Shown one piece after another: positions 32,859-43,369 of a DNA stretch of 64,000 bases. The notes under the pieces are model-generated. The model had not been told where the DNA came from. It ran no database searches and worked only from the letters and a program-made list of their open reading frames with translations. Both the position numbers and the translations under genes were made by a program. The number at the start of each line of letters is the position of its first letter. Positions within the stretch are counted from its first letter, which is position 1. The DNA is from Kluyvera sichuanensis (GTDB lineage Bacteria; Pseudomonadota; Gammaproteobacteria; Enterobacterales; Enterobacteriaceae), in assembly GCF_014218705.1 (NCBI RefSeq), contig NZ_JABBJF010000023.1:1-64000 (forward strand), given 5' to 3'.

Positions 32859-32986
32859 GGGTTATGCCTCCACGTATCCCATATTACCGACCCCGAAGGG
32901 CACCCCGGAATATGTGCCGATACGTGTGTGTTATTTACACAAAGTGAGATTTGTCGCTTCCGGACAAAACAATGAACGGAAGTTCG
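32859..32986 (-). ncRNA. tff: rpsB 5' leader / T44 (tff) RNA region
   Basis: In E. coli the small RNA T44 (tff) covers the rpsB leader. Here the region from the predicted start site to about 25 bases before the rpsB ATG occupies the same place and has hairpin potential (for example CCC-TTCG-GGG around 32893-32905). It also carries the GGATACGTGGAGGC segment near its 3' end. I assign it by position and structure. Whether it is a separate RNA or only the S2-binding leader cannot be told from sequence. Confidence 0.55.
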
Positions 32987-32992
32987 GCGCGC

Positions 32993-33022
32993 TTTATACC
33001 ATAAAAACGATGCCGACACCAA
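32993..33022 (-). promoter_or_regulatory. rpsB promoter
   Basis: On the minus strand TTGGTG (33017-33022) and TATAAA (32993-32998) are 18 bases apart, followed by a GC-rich discriminator GCGCGCC typical of stringently controlled ribosomal promoters. The 330-base rpsB-map spacer otherwise holds the rpsB leader and, at 33106-33111, a TTGACA that could be the -35 of map; I could not find a convincing -10 for it. Confidence 0.65.
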
Positions 33023-33162
33023 CAGTTGTTATCATTGCGCAGGGCACGAAAGGCGAAGTTCAGAATGATTCTCAATTTGGCACAGGGCACTTCTGGCTGT
33101 TAACATTGACATTACTAACACTCAATTATTGTCGAAAAAATCGACACTGATGGACATATTCC

Positions 33163-33957
33163 ATGGCGATTTCTATTAAGACCCCTGAAGATATTGAAAA
33201 AATGCGCGTTGCCGGCCGTCTGGCCGCCGAAGTGCTGGAAATGATCGAACCGTACGTGAAGCCTGGCGTGACTACCGGCGAACTGGATCGCATCTGCAAT
33301 GACTATATCGTCAACGAGCAGAAAGCGGTCTCCGCCTGCCTGAACTACCACGGTTTCCCGAAATCCGTCTGCATCTCCATTAATGAAGTGGTATGTCACG
33401 GTATCCCGGATGACGAAAAACACCTGAAAGACGGCGATATCGTCAACATCGACGTCACGGTCATCAAAGACGAATTCCACGGTGACACCTCAAAAATGTT
33501 TATCGTCGGTAAACCCACCATTCTGGGCGAGCGTCTGTGCCGCGTGACTCAGGAAAGCCTCTACGTCGCGCTGAAAATGGTGAAACCGGGCGTGAACCTG
33601 CGCGAAATCGGCGCCGCTATCCAGAAGTTTGTGGAAGCGGAAGGTTTCTCCGTCGTGCGCGAATACTGCGGTCACGGCATTGGCCGCGGCTTCCATGAAG
33701 AGCCGCAGGTACTGCACTACGACTCTCGCGAAACCGACGTGGTGCTGAAGCAGGGCATGACCTTCACCATCGAACCGATGGTGAACGCGGGTAAGAAAGA
33801 GATCCGCACCATGAAAGACGGCTGGACGGTAAAAACCAAAGACCGAAGCTTGTCTGCGCAGTACGAGCATACTATTGTGGTGACAGACAACGGCTGCGAA
33901 ATACTGACGTTACGCAAGGATGACACCATCCCGGCGATAATCTCGCACAACGAATAA
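33163..33957 (+). CDS. map: methionine aminopeptidase
   Basis: Type Ia enzyme that removes the initiator methionine from nascent proteins. The five metal ligands of the pita-bread fold are visible: Asp97 (NIDVTV), Asp108 (GDTSKM), His171 (GHGIGRGFHEEP), Glu204 (TIEPM) and Glu235 (QYEHT). The 264 residues equal E. coli. It is divergent from rpsB and followed by a strong terminator before glnD. Confidence 0.98.
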   Translation: MAISIKTPEDIEKMRVAGRLAAEVLEMIEPYVKPGVTTGELDRICNDYIVNEQKAVSACLNYHGFPKSVCISINEVVCHGIPDDEKHLKDGDIVNIDVTVIKDEFHGDTSKMFIVGKPTILGERLCRVTQESLYVALKMVKPGVNLREIGAAIQKFVEAEGFSVVREYCGHGIGRGFHEEPQVLHYDSRETDVVLKQGMTFTIEPMVNAGKKEIRTMKDGWTVKTKDRSLSAQYEHTIVVTDNGCEILTLRKDDTIPAIISHNE

Positions 33958-33962
33958 CGAAG

Positions 33963-33986
33963 AGCCGGCGAATGCCGGCTTTTTTA
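33963..33986 (+). terminator. terminator after map
   Basis: AGCCGGC (33963-33969) and GCCGGCT (33974-33980) form a 7-base-pair stem around GAAT, directly followed by T7. Confidence 0.92.
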
Positions 33987-34020
33987 ATGGGTGATAGTTT
34001 TTTCTTATGGGCGGCGCGCG

Positions 34021-36693
34021 ATGAGTAACTCCATACCAGAACTGGCTTGTACAATCCTCCCTGCTCTGCCCGGTCAGCCGGAGAACCCCGTCAGTTGGCC
34101 CGAAAGCAGCCTGAACTGCGCCGATATCAAAATGCATCTCGATGAATTCCAGCGCTGGCTGGGGGTCGCTTTTGATGAAGGCATCTCTGCCGAGGTGTTG
34201 ATTGAAGCGCGTACCGAGTTTATCGACCAACTGCTGCAGCGGCTGTGGCTGCTGTACGGCTTTGGCGAAGTGGATGACGCTGCGCTGGTTGCCGTTGGCG
34301 GCTACGGTCGCGGCGAGCTGCACCCGCTTTCCGACGTTGACCTGCTGATTCTGAGCCGTAAAAAGCTGCCCGATGAGCAGGCGCAAAAAATTGGCGAACT
34401 GCTGACGCTGCTGTGGGACATCAAGCTGGAAGTGGGCCACAGCGTACGTACGCTGGAAGAGTGCCTGTTGGAAGGCTTATCAGACTTAACTGTCGCCACC
34501 AACCTGATTGAATCACGCCTGCTGATTGGCGACGTGGCGCTGTTCCTTGAGCTGCAGAAACATATCTTCAGCGAGGGCTTCTGGCCGTCAGAGAACTTTT
34601 TCCCGGCCAAAGTCGCCGAGCAGGAAACGCGCCACCAGCGCTATCACGGCACCAGTTACAACCTCGAACCGGACATTAAAAGCAGCCCCGGCGGCCTACG
34701 CGACATCCACACCATTCAGTGGGTCGCCCGCCGTCACTTTGGCGCCACCTCGCTCGACGAAATGGTGAGCTTTGGCTTCCTGACCGAAGCGGAGCGTAAT
34801 GAGCTGAACGAGTGCTTGCACCTGCTATGGCGCATCCGTTTCGCCCTGCATCTTGAACTCAACCGCTATGATAACCGTCTGCTGTTCGACCGCCAGCTTA
34901 GCGTGGCCCACCGTCTGAAGTACGAAGGCGAAGGCAACCAGCCAATCGAACACATGATGAAGGACTTCTATCGCGTCACTCGCCGCGTCGGCGAGCTGAA
35001 TCACATGTTGCTACAGCTGTTCGATGAGGCGATCCTCGCGCTCACCGAAGATGAAAAGCCGCGGGCGATTGACGATGACTTCCAGCTGCGCGGCACGCTT
35101 ATCGATCTGCGCGACGATACCCTGTTCATCCGCGAGCCGCAGGCCATTCTGCGCATGTTCCACATCATGGTGCGTAACAGCAGCATTACCGGTATTTACT
35201 CGACCACGCTACGCCATCTACGTCATGCGCGTCGCCACCTCAGCCAGCCACTGTGCTATATCCCGGAAGCGCGTGAGCTGTTCCTGAGCATGCTTCGCCA
35301 CCAGGGCGCCGTCAGCCGTGGCCTGCTGCCGATGCACCGTCACAGCGTGCTGTGGGCCTATATGCCACAGTGGTCCTATATCGTCGGTCAGATGCAGTTT
35401 GACCTGTTCCATGCCTACACCGTGGATGAACATACGATTCGCGTGATGCTGAAGCTTGAGAGCTTTGCCCACGAAGAGACGCGACCGCGCCATCCGCTGT
35501 GCGTCGACCTCTGGCCGCGGCTGAATCATCCGGAACTTATCCTGATTGCCGCCCTGTTCCACGATATCGCCAAAGGGCGCGGCGGCGACCACTCCATTCT
35601 CGGTGCACAGGATGTCCTGAAGTTCGCCGAGCTGCACGGCCTGAACTCGCGGGAAACCCAACTGGTCGCCTGGCTGGTACGTCAGCATCTGTTGATGTCG
35701 GTCACCGCACAGCGCCGCGATATTCAGGACCCAGAAGTCATTAAACAGTTTGCCGAAGAGGTGCAGACCGAGCATCGCCTGCGCTTCCTGGTGTGCCTGA
35801 CGGTTGCCGATATCTGCGCCACCAACGAAACCCTGTGGAATAGTTGGAAGCAGAGCCTGCTGCGCGAACTCTACTTCGCCACCGAGAAACAGTTGCGTCG
35901 TGGGATGCAGAACACGCCGGATATGCGCGAGCGCGTTCGTCACCATCAGATGCAGGCGCTGGCGCTGCTGCGCATGGACAACATCAACGAAGAAGCGCTG
36001 CACCAAATCTGGAACCGCTGCCGCGCCAACTACTTTGTGCGCCATACGCCGAACCAGCTTGCGTGGCATGCCCGCCATTTGCTCAAGCACGACCTGACGC
36101 AACCGATGATCCTGCTCAGCCCGCAGGCCACCCGCGGCGGTACGGAGATCTTTATCTGGAGCCCGGACCGCCCCTACCTGTTCGCCGCCGTGTGCGCCGA
36201 GCTTGACCGCCGCAACCTCAGCGTCCATGACGCACAGATTTTCACCACCCGCGACGGCATGGCGATGGACTCGTTTATCGTCCTTGAGCCAGACGGCAGC
36301 CCGCTCTCCGGCGACCGCCACGAAGCCATCCGCTTTGGGCTGGAGCAGGCGATCACCCAGCGCAGCTGGCAGCCACCGCAGCCACGTCGTCAGGCAGCAA
36401 AACTGCGCCACTTCTCGGTCGATACCGAGGTCAATTTCCTGCCGACCCACACCGACCGGAAATCGTTCCTCGAGCTTATCGCGCTCGACCAACCCGGCCT
36501 GCTTGCTCGCGTCGGCCAGGTGTTTGCCGACCTCGGGATCTCGCTCCACGGGGCGAGAATTACGACAATTGGTGAACGAGTAGAAGATTTATTTATAATC
36601 GCCACCGCCGACCGGCGTGCACTTAATAATGTGCTCCAGCAAGAAGTGCAACAACGGTTGACAGCAGCCCTCAATCCAAACGATAAAGGGTGA
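34021..36693 (+). CDS. glnD: bifunctional uridylyltransferase/uridylyl-removing enzyme GlnD
   Basis: Primary nitrogen sensor: uridylylates PII proteins (GlnB, GlnK) when glutamine is low and removes UMP when it is high. The nucleotidyltransferase motif [15 protein letters not shown] lies at 93-107, with catalytic Asp105 and Asp107. The HD domain for UMP removal includes [15 protein letters not shown] near 510. Two ACT domains, which sense glutamine, form the C-terminus. The ATG at 34021 gives 890 residues, the E. coli length; an open extension of ten codons lies upstream. The first 60 residues are the most divergent part. Confidence 0.97.
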   Translation: MSNSIPELACTILPALPGQPENPVSWPESSLNCADIKMHLDEFQRWLGVAFDEGISAEVLIEARTEFIDQLLQRLWLLYGFGEVDDAALVAVGGYGRGELHPLSDVDLLILSRKKLPDEQAQKIGELLTLLWDIKLEVGHSVRTLEECLLEGLSDLTVATNLIESRLLIGDVALFLELQKHIFSEGFWPSENFFPAKVAEQETRHQRYHGTSYNLEPDIKSSPGGLRDIHTIQWVARRHFGATSLDEMVSFGFLTEAERNELNECLHLLWRIRFALHLELNRYDNRLLFDRQLSVAHRLKYEGEGNQPIEHMMKDFYRVTRRVGELNHMLLQLFDEAILALTEDEKPRAIDDDFQLRGTLIDLRDDTLFIREPQAILRMFHIMVRNSSITGIYSTTLRHLRHARRHLSQPLCYIPEARELFLSMLRHQGAVSRGLLPMHRHSVLWAYMPQWSYIVGQMQFDLFHAYTVDEHTIRVMLKLESFAHEETRPRHPLCVDLWPRLNHPELILIAALFHDIAKGRGGDHSILGAQDVLKFAELHGLNSRETQLVAWLVRQHLLMSVTAQRRDIQDPEVIKQFAEEVQTEHRLRFLVCLTVADICATNETLWNSWKQSLLRELYFATEKQLRRGMQNTPDMRERVRHHQMQALALLRMDNINEEALHQIWNRCRANYFVRHTPNQLAWHARHLLKHDLTQPMILLSPQATRGGTEIFIWSPDRPYLFAAVCAELDRRNLSVHDAQIFTTRDGMAMDSFIVLEPDGSPLSGDRHEAIRFGLEQAITQRSWQPPQPRRQAAKLRHFSVDTEVNFLPTHTDRKSFLELIALDQPGLLARVGQVFADLGISLHGARITTIGERVEDLFIIATADRRALNNVLQQEVQQRLTAALNPNDKG

Positions 36694-36727
36694 CGTATTT
36701 TTTTTAAGTAAATGGAAAGAGTAAACA

Positions 36728-37552
36728 ATGCAGCAATTACAGAACGTTATTGAGTCCGCTTTTGAGCGTCGCGCCGACATCACGCCGGCAAATGTGGATA
36801 CCGTAACCCGCGAAGCGGTTAACCAGGTGATTTCCCTGCTGGATTCCGGCGCGCTGCGTGTCGCTGAAAAGATTGACGGTCAGTGGGTGACTCACCAATG
36901 GCTGAAGAAAGCGGTTCTGCTCTCTTTCCGTATTAACGATAACCAGGTTATCGACGGTGCGGAAAGCCGCTACTTCGATAAAGTACCAATGAAATTCGCT
37001 GACTACGACGAAGCGCGTTTCCAGAAAGAAGGTTTCCGCGTGGTGCCACCGGCAGCCGTTCGTCAGGGCGCATTCATCGCTCGCAACACCGTGCTGATGC
37101 CATCCTACGTGAACATCGGTGCTTACGTTGACGAAGGCTCTATGGTAGATACCTGGGCGACCGTGGGTTCTTGCGCGCAGATCGGTAAAAACGTTCACCT
37201 GTCCGGCGGCGTCGGCATCGGTGGCGTACTGGAGCCGCTGCAGGCGAACCCAACCATCATCGAAGACAACTGCTTCATCGGCGCACGCTCCGAAGTGGTT
37301 GAAGGCGTTATCGTGGAAGAAGGCTCTGTTATCTCCATGGGCGTATACCTGGGCCAGAGCACCAAAATCTACGACCGCGAAACCGGTGAAGTATTCTATG
37401 GCCGCGTACCGGCAGGCTCCGTTGTCGTTTCCGGCAACCTGCCATCCAAAGATGGCAAGTACAGCCTGTACTGTGCGGTGATTGTGAAAAAAGTAGACGC
37501 CAAAACCCGTGGTAAAGTGGGCATCAACGAGCTACTGCGTACTATCGATTAA
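36728..37552 (+). CDS. dapD: tetrahydrodipicolinate N-succinyltransferase
   Basis: Succinylates tetrahydrodipicolinate in the succinylase route to meso-diaminopimelate and lysine, thus serving peptidoglycan too. The trimeric left-handed beta-helix is visible as hexapeptide repeats at about 105-230 (for example [19 protein letters not shown]; key residues hydrophobic-G spacing). It has 274 residues, as in E. coli. It starts 34 bases after glnD and ends at a strong terminator. Confidence 0.98.
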   Translation: MQQLQNVIESAFERRADITPANVDTVTREAVNQVISLLDSGALRVAEKIDGQWVTHQWLKKAVLLSFRINDNQVIDGAESRYFDKVPMKFADYDEARFQKEGFRVVPPAAVRQGAFIARNTVLMPSYVNIGAYVDEGSMVDTWATVGSCAQIGKNVHLSGGVGIGGVLEPLQANPTIIEDNCFIGARSEVVEGVIVEEGSVISMGVYLGQSTKIYDRETGEVFYGRVPAGSVVVSGNLPSKDGKYSLYCAVIVKKVDAKTRGKVGINELLRTID

Positions 37553-37561
37553 TAAGATGCG

Positions 37562-37590
37562 AAAAAGCGGGGGCAACCCCGCTTTTTTTT
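37562..37590 (+). terminator. terminator after dapD
   Basis: AGCGGGG (37566-37572) and CCCCGCT (37577-37583) pair around GCAA and are followed by T8; A5 on the left gives weak activity in the other direction. Confidence 0.93.
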
Positions 37591-37660
37591 ATTCGTAAGC
37601 TGGCGGAAATAGATTTTTTCGTTAATTATTCAATAGTTAATTTAGATCAGGGGTACCGCT

Positions 37661-38044
37661 ATGTACGATAATTTGAAAAGCCTGGGGATCACCAATCCCG
37701 ATGAAATCGATCGTTACAGCCTCCGGCAGGAAGCCAACAACGATATCCTGAAAATCTATTTCCAGAAGGATAAGGGTGAGTTTTTCGCCAAGAGCGTGAA
37801 GTTCAAATACCCACGCCAGCGTAAAACGATTGCCGGCGATGGTCAGGGCTTCAAAGAAGTGCAGGAGATCAGCCCAAACCTGCGCTACGTGATTGATGAG
37901 CTGGACCAGATTTGCCAGCGCGATCGCACCGAAGTCGATCTTAAGCGTAAGATCCTCGACGATCTGCGCCATCTCGAAAGCGTCGTGACCAACAAGATCA
38001 GCGAGATTGAAGCCGATCTGGAGAAGTTAACGCGCAATAAGTAG
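37661..38044 (+). CDS. dapX: UPF0325 family protein YaeH/DapX
   Basis: Conserved 127-residue cytoplasmic protein, one shorter than the E. coli ortholog YaeH, which is now also called DapX because it lies next to dapD. The sequence is highly conserved ([37 protein letters not shown]) and its second half is predicted to be helical with heptad-like hydrophobics. Its biochemical function is not established. It has its own leader after the dapD terminator and is convergent with cdaR. Confidence 0.92.
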   Translation: MYDNLKSLGITNPDEIDRYSLRQEANNDILKIYFQKDKGEFFAKSVKFKYPRQRKTIAGDGQGFKEVQEISPNLRYVIDELDQICQRDRTEVDLKRKILDDLRHLESVVTNKISEIEADLEKLTRNK

Positions 38045-38080
38045 ATTTTGTGCGGTTTGTCTTCCCGGTGCGGCCTGATG

Positions 38081-38113
38081 CCCTCACCCGGGCCCTCTCC
38101 CACAGGAGAGGGA
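38081..38113. repeat. short intergenic palindromic repeat
   Basis: CCCTCTCC (38093-38100) and GGAGAGGG (38105-38112) form an 8-base-pair stem around CACA, preceded by CCCTCACCCGGG. I recall this unit as frequent between convergent enterobacterial genes; here it lies between dapX and cdaR. Confidence 0.6.
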
Positions 38114-38121
38114 GCAAACCC

Positions 38122-38150
38122 TAAAAACGGCAACTTAACGTTGCCGTTTT
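38122..38150. terminator. bidirectional terminator between dapX and cdaR
   Basis: AAAACGGCAAC (38124-38134) and GTTGCCGTTTT (38140-38150) form an 11-base-pair stem with A/T at its base on both sides, suited to end both convergent transcripts. Confidence 0.88.
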
Positions 38151-38158
38151 GCTTTTAC

Positions 38159-39316
38159 CTACCGTTGTTCATCCAACTGCAACGCAATATACAGCAGTAA
38201 ACGATCGTCAAAATTGCCCAAATCCAGCCCGGTCAATTCTGAGATTCGATTGAGCCGATACTCCAGCGTATTGCGGTGAATAAACAGCGCCTTTGAGGTT
38301 GCCAGTGGCTGCACGTTATGGCGAAACCAGGCCGTCAACGTACGACGCAGCAGGCCGTTGTTATCCATCGCCTTCAGACGCATCAGCGGACGCGACAGCT
38401 CATTGGCCTGCCAGCCACCGCGCAGGCTGTCGAGCAGCACCGGCAGCATCAAATCCTGGTAAAAATAGCTGCGGCTCTCCGGCATACGCTGCTTACCCAC
38501 CATCATGGTGGTGCGCGCCGTACGGTAGGAACGGGCGATGCTGCCCGGCCCGGTAAAATAGTTGCCCAGCGCCACGCGAAAACGCAGATGCCCGTTCTCT
38601 TTCATGCGGGAGATCAGCTGTTCCACGCGCTTCTGGTGATCTTCCGCGTCCCAACGGCCAAACTGATTGAGCGCCGGTTTCAGCACTACCATCTCGGTCA
38701 GCGAGACTATCGCAATCAGGTTGTTACGCTCCGGCGTCGTCAGCGCATTTTGCAGCTGCTGAAGCTCCGCCATCGCACTATCAACGCCCAGTTGTCCGCT
38801 GTCGACCTCCACCACCGCCGCGACGCGTGGCTGATTAAGGTCAATGCCCAGTCGCTGCGCCCATTCAGTCAGCGCCGGCGTGTTCTCCTCGGCCTGAATC
38901 AGGTTCATCACCAGCTCTTCACGCAGTCGGCTATCCTGCGCCAACAGATGCATCAGGCGCGATTGCTCAAGCATCATCTCTGCGGTCATGCACACCAGTT
39001 CGCCATATTTGCGCAGCGTTTCCGGTTCACCGGTCAGACCGATAACACCAACGATCTCACCTTCCAGGCGCAATGGCAGGTTGATCCCCTGACGCACACC
39101 GTGCAGATGACGGGCAACGGCATCATCGATATCCACCACGCGCCCTTGTGAGAGTACCAGCAGCGCGCCTTCGTGCAATTCCCCAATACGTTCACGATCG
39201 CCGCTGCCGATAATGCGCCCGCGGGCATCCATTACGTTGATATTGGTATCGATAATGCGCATCGTGCGCGCCACGATATCCTGCGCCATTTTAGTATCAA
39301 GATGCCAGCTAGCCAT
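38159..39316 (-). CDS. cdaR: carbohydrate diacid transcriptional activator CdaR (SdaR)
   Basis: Activator of the glucarate/galactarate/glycerate genes (garPLRK, garD, gudPXD) in E. coli. The N-terminal putative sugar-diacid recognition domain (1-135) is followed by a GGDEF-like degenerate region and a C-terminal PucR-type helix-turn-helix. The latter includes ATSKALFIHRNTLEYRLNRI (about 335-355). Start at ATG 39316 with AGGAGG; the frame is open 22 codons further. The 385 residues equal E. coli. None of its known targets lie in this window. It is downstream of degP on the same strand. Confidence 0.95.
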   Translation of the reverse strand: MASWHLDTKMAQDIVARTMRIIDTNINVMDARGRIIGSGDRERIGELHEGALLVLSQGRVVDIDDAVARHLHGVRQGINLPLRLEGEIVGVIGLTGEPETLRKYGELVCMTAEMMLEQSRLMHLLAQDSRLREELVMNLIQAEENTPALTEWAQRLGIDLNQPRVAAVVEVDSGQLGVDSAMAELQQLQNALTTPERNNLIAIVSLTEMVVLKPALNQFGRWDAEDHQKRVEQLISRMKENGHLRFRVALGNYFTGPGSIARSYRTARTTMMVGKQRMPESRSYFYQDLMLPVLLDSLRGGWQANELSRPLMRLKAMDNNGLLRRTLTAWFRHNVQPLATSKALFIHRNTLEYRLNRISELTGLDLGNFDDRLLLYIALQLDEQR

Positions 39317-39433
39317 GAACCCCTCCTGTGAGCAGGTTACATGATAGGAAAGATGCAAAATCGCCGCACTGTGCAAATGCACAAAGCACGGTTGAGATCT
39401 ATGGAGTTGTGGGGTGCTTCACATTACGAAGGG

Positions 39434-39464
39434 AAAAACCCTTTCCCCGGGCGGGGAAAGGGTT
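39434..39464 (-). terminator. terminator after degP
   Basis: AACCCTTTCCCC (39437-39448) and GGGGAAAGGGTT (39453-39464) form a 12-base-pair stem, followed on the minus strand by T5 (A-run 39434-39438). It ends degP transcription. Confidence 0.92.
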
Positions 39465-39474
39465 GAGGTCTCGA

Positions 39475-40923
39475 TTACTGCATCAGCAGATAGATGGAGC
39501 TATCGCCACGCTGGATATTCAGCGCCAGTACCGAAGGTTTGCTATCGAGGATTTTACGCAGCTCAGCGATGTTTTTAACCGCCTGCTGGTTGGCGCCGAC
39601 GATAATATCCCCTTTCTTCAGGCCAATCTGCGCCGCCGGAGAACCCGCTTTTACGGTATTCACCACGACACCTTTGTCCTGACCTTTGTTGCTCATTTCA
39701 GCCCCTTCGATACCGCTGAAGATTGAGCTGGAGTCAACCTGAGTCTGGCTGCTCTGCTGCAGTTCCAGATCCACCGTTACCGGCTTACCGTCACGCAGCA
39801 GGCCGAGGCTGATTTTGCTGCCTACCGGCATGGTGCCAACCTGCGCACGCAGCGCGGCGAAGCTGCTGATTGCCTTGCCGTTCAGTGAGGTGATCACGTC
39901 ACCGGCTTTGATCCCGGCTTTCGCCGCCGAAGAGTTCGGCATCACCTGGCTTACGAAGGCACCGCGCTGGGCGTCGACTTTCATCGCTTTCGCCAGTTCG
40001 GAGTTCAGCTCGGTACCCATGATACCCAGCTCACCGCGTTTCACCTGGCCGAATTTCACCATCTGGTCGGTCAGGTTTTTCACCATGTTGCTCGGGATGG
40101 CGAAACCGATACCGATGTTACCGCCGTCCGGTGCGAGGATCGCGGTATTAATACCGATAAGCTCACCGTTCAGGTTCACCAGCGCGCCGCCGGAGTTACC
40201 GCGGTTAATTGCCGCATCGGTCTGGATAAAGTTTTCGTAGTTTTCAACGTTCAGGCCGCTACGACCCAGCGCGGAGACGATACCGGAGGTCACGGTTTCA
40301 CCCAGGCCGAACGGGTTACCGATAGCCACGGTGTAGTCGCCGACGCGCAGGGCGTCAGAGTCCGCCAGCTTAATCGCCGTCAGGTTTTTCGGATCCTGAA
40401 TCTGAATCAGCGCAATGTCAGAACGCGGGTCTTTACCAACCACTTTCGCGTCAAACTTACGGCCGTCGCTCAGCTGAACCTTAATGGTATTGGCATTATC
40501 CACCACATGGTTGTTGGTCACGACGTAACCTTTCGCCGCGTCAATCACCACCCCGGAGCCGAGGGCCATAAATTTCTGCTGCTGCTGTGGCTGATTGCCA
40601 CCGTTACCGCCATCCGGGCCTGCACCGCCCTGGCAGAACGGAGAGCTCTGGAACGGAGAACCGTCCTGGCAGAACGGCGAGTTGTCGCCAAAGAACTGCT
40701 GGAAGTTACGTCCCATACGCGGCGTGTTTACCGTTGTGCTGCCCTCAACATTAATGCTGACGACAGACGGCATAACCTTTTCCAGCATCGGTGCCAGACT
40801 TGGCATTGGCTGTGCGGCGGATGCGGAAGAAGATGCCGTCTCGGCCGCGCTAGCGGACAACGGAGACAGAGCCAGACTTAAACTAAGAGCCAGTGCACTC
40901 ATTGCTAACGTGGTTTTTTTCAT
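39475..40923 (-). CDS. degP: periplasmic serine endoprotease/chaperone DegP (HtrA)
   Basis: Degrades or holds misfolded envelope proteins. The signal peptide ends at SASA (about residue 26). The trypsin-like triad is His139 (NNHVVDN), Asp169 (PRSDIAL) and Ser244 (RGNSGGAL) in precursor numbering. Two PDZ domains follow and the C-terminus is YLLMQ. The LA loop keeps its cysteine pair (SPFCQ twice) but has a longer Gly/Asn/Gln stretch (GGNGGNQPQQQQ), making the protein 482 residues against 474 in E. coli. Start at ATG 40923. A canonical sigma-E promoter lies upstream, so rseP, also in this window, indirectly controls it. Confidence 0.97.
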   Translation of the reverse strand: MKKTTLAMSALALSLSLALSPLSASAAETASSSASAAQPMPSLAPMLEKVMPSVVSINVEGSTTVNTPRMGRNFQQFFGDNSPFCQDGSPFQSSPFCQGGAGPDGGNGGNQPQQQQKFMALGSGVVIDAAKGYVVTNNHVVDNANTIKVQLSDGRKFDAKVVGKDPRSDIALIQIQDPKNLTAIKLADSDALRVGDYTVAIGNPFGLGETVTSGIVSALGRSGLNVENYENFIQTDAAINRGNSGGALVNLNGELIGINTAILAPDGGNIGIGFAIPSNMVKNLTDQMVKFGQVKRGELGIMGTELNSELAKAMKVDAQRGAFVSQVMPNSSAAKAGIKAGDVITSLNGKAISSFAALRAQVGTMPVGSKISLGLLRDGKPVTVDLELQQSSQTQVDSSSIFSGIEGAEMSNKGQDKGVVVNTVKAGSPAAQIGLKKGDIIVGANQQAVKNIAELRKILDSKPSVLALNIQRGDSSIYLLMQ

Positions 40924-40973
40924 GTGTTTCAATCTCAATATCAGATTACGCAAAATTGCTGTGTTCGTGACTA

Positions 40974-41001
40974 TCAGATTCACTTTATGGCACTAAGTTC
41001 C
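40974..41001 (-). promoter_or_regulatory. sigma-E promoter of degP
   Basis: On the minus strand GGAACTT (40995-41001), a 16-base spacer and TCTGA (40974-40978) match the RpoE consensus exactly in both elements and lie about 45 bases before the degP ATG, as in E. coli. Upstream is one GTAAA half-site but no clear paired CpxR box. Confidence 0.88.
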
Positions 41002-41058
41002 GTACAACTGCATCTGCTAAAAGTAAAAATTTATTGAGCGTCTTTACAAAACTTCTGA

Positions 41059-42573
41059 TTATTCCACCGCCATCAACCGCCGATATTCATCCCAGGCGTA
41101 GAGGTCGGTCATCCCGCTGATATAATCCTGCAGCAGGCGGCAACGATAATAATATTCCATCACCGGAAACTCAACGGAATCACGGGAGAGTTTATTTACT
41201 GCCTCAACGTAAGCTAAACGATGACGCGTTGAGAGTTTACAAAACAACCGTGATTCGATAGGCAAGTGACGCACGCGTTCTTGCTCAACTAATTCGCTGA
41301 AGTCGCTTAAGGATAATTTAAGCAAAGGCGCGTAAATATCTAATAACCCGCCAATCACCCGATAGCCTTGTAATTCTAACTGTTCGACTTCAGGATGACT
41401 AAAGACATGTTTTCTAGCCACATTTTTATATAGCTTCAACAACTGGCTATAGCTACTGTCATCTTCCAGTAGTGCATGATTAAAATCACCCTGGTAGATC
41501 TGTGGCAGATTTTCAATAAATCGCTGCGCCGCGTAGGGCACCAGCTTATTTAAAGTATTCACCCGCAAATACATAAAGAACTGATCTTCCGTACTGCGGC
41601 TTAATGAATTCGCCCGGGATTTATCCCAGGCATTTTCCACCACCTGAGCAAACAACGAGCCTTTGGTGTGTTCAGGCCAGGCATCATATAAATGCTGGTA
41701 CAGCTGCTCAACGCTGAAGATCCTTTTTTCTACCGCATCTTCGAGGTCAGCCACGCAATAAGAGATATCATCAGCGGCTTCCATAATCCACGTTAATGGG
41801 AATCGATTGTAAGGCGCTAAATCCAGTTCTTTACGTAAGCGTTCAATATAGTGCTCTTCCGCCAGGTAGTAGCCCGGTTTTTTCATTAAATAGCTGTGCG
41901 TCGCCGGGGTCTCCGTCGACCACCACGCCGGGCGTGTATATTTTAAAATACAGCCAACCTGCGCCCAGGTCAGGTTCATACGCATCAGGGTATGCACCAG
42001 GCGAATCCCCTGCGCATTGCCTTCAAAATGACAAAGATCCTGACGCACTTTGCTGCGCAGCGTATTGAGCGTCTCTTCGCCTTCACGGAGTCGAAGGTCG
42101 ATAACCTCGCAGCGGTCGTGGCTCAGCGGTTGACGAAGCGCGTCTTTTGGCGCCAGCCGCTGGCTGAACCAATCGTTGATTGCCGCTTCACCAAAATGAC
42201 CAAACGGCGGGTTGCCGATATCGTGCATCAGGCAGGCCATCTCAACGATGCTTTCAAACGGCCCGGTCAGTTCGTCCAGGCCATAGGCCACCAGCAGATG
42301 TTTTTCCTTTAAGCGGCTTAACACCTCTTTGGCGATATAGCGCCCCACCTGCTGTACTTCCATCGAGTGCGTCAGGCGGGTTCGCACCGCGGCGTTGCGC
42401 TCCAGCGGGAATACCTGCGTTTTTTGCTGCAGGCGGCGGATGGCCGGTGAGTTGATAATGCGCCCGCGATCGCTTTCAAAAATACGCAGAATCTCATGCT
42501 CGGAGCTGACACCCTGCGGCGAGCGATAGCGCCGACGCCAGTTAATTTTGTTGCGAAAATCAATCTTAGCCAT
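41059..42573 (-). CDS. dgt: dGTP triphosphohydrolase
   Basis: HD-superfamily enzyme that splits dGTP into deoxyguanosine and tripolyphosphate. The HD motif is in [18 protein letters not shown] (about 110-127; the metal residues are the H..HD set) with an earlier His in [10 protein letters not shown]. The 504 residues match the E. coli enzyme (505). It lies divergently from mtnN and upstream of degP. The region after residue 130 differs most from E. coli, as expected for this surface. Confidence 0.96.
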   Translation of the reverse strand: MAKIDFRNKINWRRRYRSPQGVSSEHEILRIFESDRGRIINSPAIRRLQQKTQVFPLERNAAVRTRLTHSMEVQQVGRYIAKEVLSRLKEKHLLVAYGLDELTGPFESIVEMACLMHDIGNPPFGHFGEAAINDWFSQRLAPKDALRQPLSHDRCEVIDLRLREGEETLNTLRSKVRQDLCHFEGNAQGIRLVHTLMRMNLTWAQVGCILKYTRPAWWSTETPATHSYLMKKPGYYLAEEHYIERLRKELDLAPYNRFPLTWIMEAADDISYCVADLEDAVEKRIFSVEQLYQHLYDAWPEHTKGSLFAQVVENAWDKSRANSLSRSTEDQFFMYLRVNTLNKLVPYAAQRFIENLPQIYQGDFNHALLEDDSSYSQLLKLYKNVARKHVFSHPEVEQLELQGYRVIGGLLDIYAPLLKLSLSDFSELVEQERVRHLPIESRLFCKLSTRHRLAYVEAVNKLSRDSVEFPVMEYYYRCRLLQDYISGMTDLYAWDEYRRLMAVE

Positions 42574-42670
42574 AGCCTCTCCGTCGCGAGCTTCCTATTA
42601 CAAGAAATGCGCTTCCCCTGAACCACATGATAAACTATGCCTTTAAACCTGGCACATCGCGAGTAAATCT

Positions 42671-43369
42671 ATGAAAATCGGCATTATTGGCGCAATGGAA
42701 GAAGAAGTTACGCTGCTGCGTGACAAAATCGAAAATCGTCAGACTATCACCATCGGCGGTAGCGAAATCTACACCGGCCAGCTGAACGGCGTGGATGTGG
42801 CGTTACTGAAATCCGGGATTGGCAAAGTGGCCGCCGCAATGGGCGCCACGCTGCTGCTGGAGCGCTGCCAGCCGGACGTGATTATCAACACCGGTTCCGC
42901 GGGTGGCCTGGCGCCAACGCTGAAAGTGGGCGATATCGTGGTTTCTGACGAAGCGCGCTACCACGATGCCGACGTCACTGCATTTGGCTATGAAATTGGC
43001 CAGATGGCAGGTTGCCCGGCGGCGTTCAAAGCCGACGACAAACTGGTTGCCGCCGCTGAAGCGTGCATCAAATCCCTCGACCTGAATGCCGTACGCGGCC
43101 TGATTGTCAGCGGCGATGCCTTTATTAACGGTTCCGAAGCGCTGGCAAAAATCCGCACCAACTTCCCGCAGGCGATTGCGGTAGAGATGGAAGCGACAGC
43201 GATTGCCCACGTTTGCCACAGCTTTGCCGTGCCGTTCGTGGTCGTCCGCGCGATTTCCGACGTGGCCGACCAGCAGTCTCACCTGAGCTTCGAAGAGTTC
43301 CTGGCCGTTGCTGCGAAGCAGTCGACCCTGATGGTCGAAACGCTGGTGCAGAAACTGGCGCGTGGCTAA
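42671..43369 (+). CDS. mtnN: 5'-methylthioadenosine/S-adenosylhomocysteine nucleosidase
   Basis: Cleaves MTA, SAH and 5'-deoxyadenosine, recycling by-products of SAM-dependent reactions and supplying S-ribosylhomocysteine for autoinducer-2. The catalytic residues known from E. coli, Glu12 (MEEEV), Glu174 (VEMEATA) and Asp197 (RAISDVADQ), are all visible. The 232 residues are full length. It overlaps btuF by eight bases, forming the mtnN-btuF-yadS operon. Confidence 0.97.
   Translation: MKIGIIGAMEEEVTLLRDKIENRQTITIGGSEIYTGQLNGVDVALLKSGIGKVAAAMGATLLLERCQPDVIINTGSAGGLAPTLKVGDIVVSDEARYHDADVTAFGYEIGQMAGCPAAFKADDKLVAAAEACIKSLDLNAVRGLIVSGDAFINGSEALAKIRTNFPQAIAVEMEATAIAHVCHSFAVPFVVVRAISDVADQQSHLSFEEFLAVAAKQSTLMVETLVQKLARG

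Noticed and set aside
33106-33132. map promoter with TTGACA -35
   Set aside because: A perfect -35 is present but no acceptable -10 at 16-18 bases, so it was not listed as a feature.
35218-36549. Open frame antisense to glnD (about 443 codons)
   Set aside because: Antisense shadow of the GC-rich third positions of glnD; no family recognised.
41010-41040. CpxR box upstream of degP
   Set aside because: Only one GTAAA half-site is present; the second half at five-base spacing is missing.
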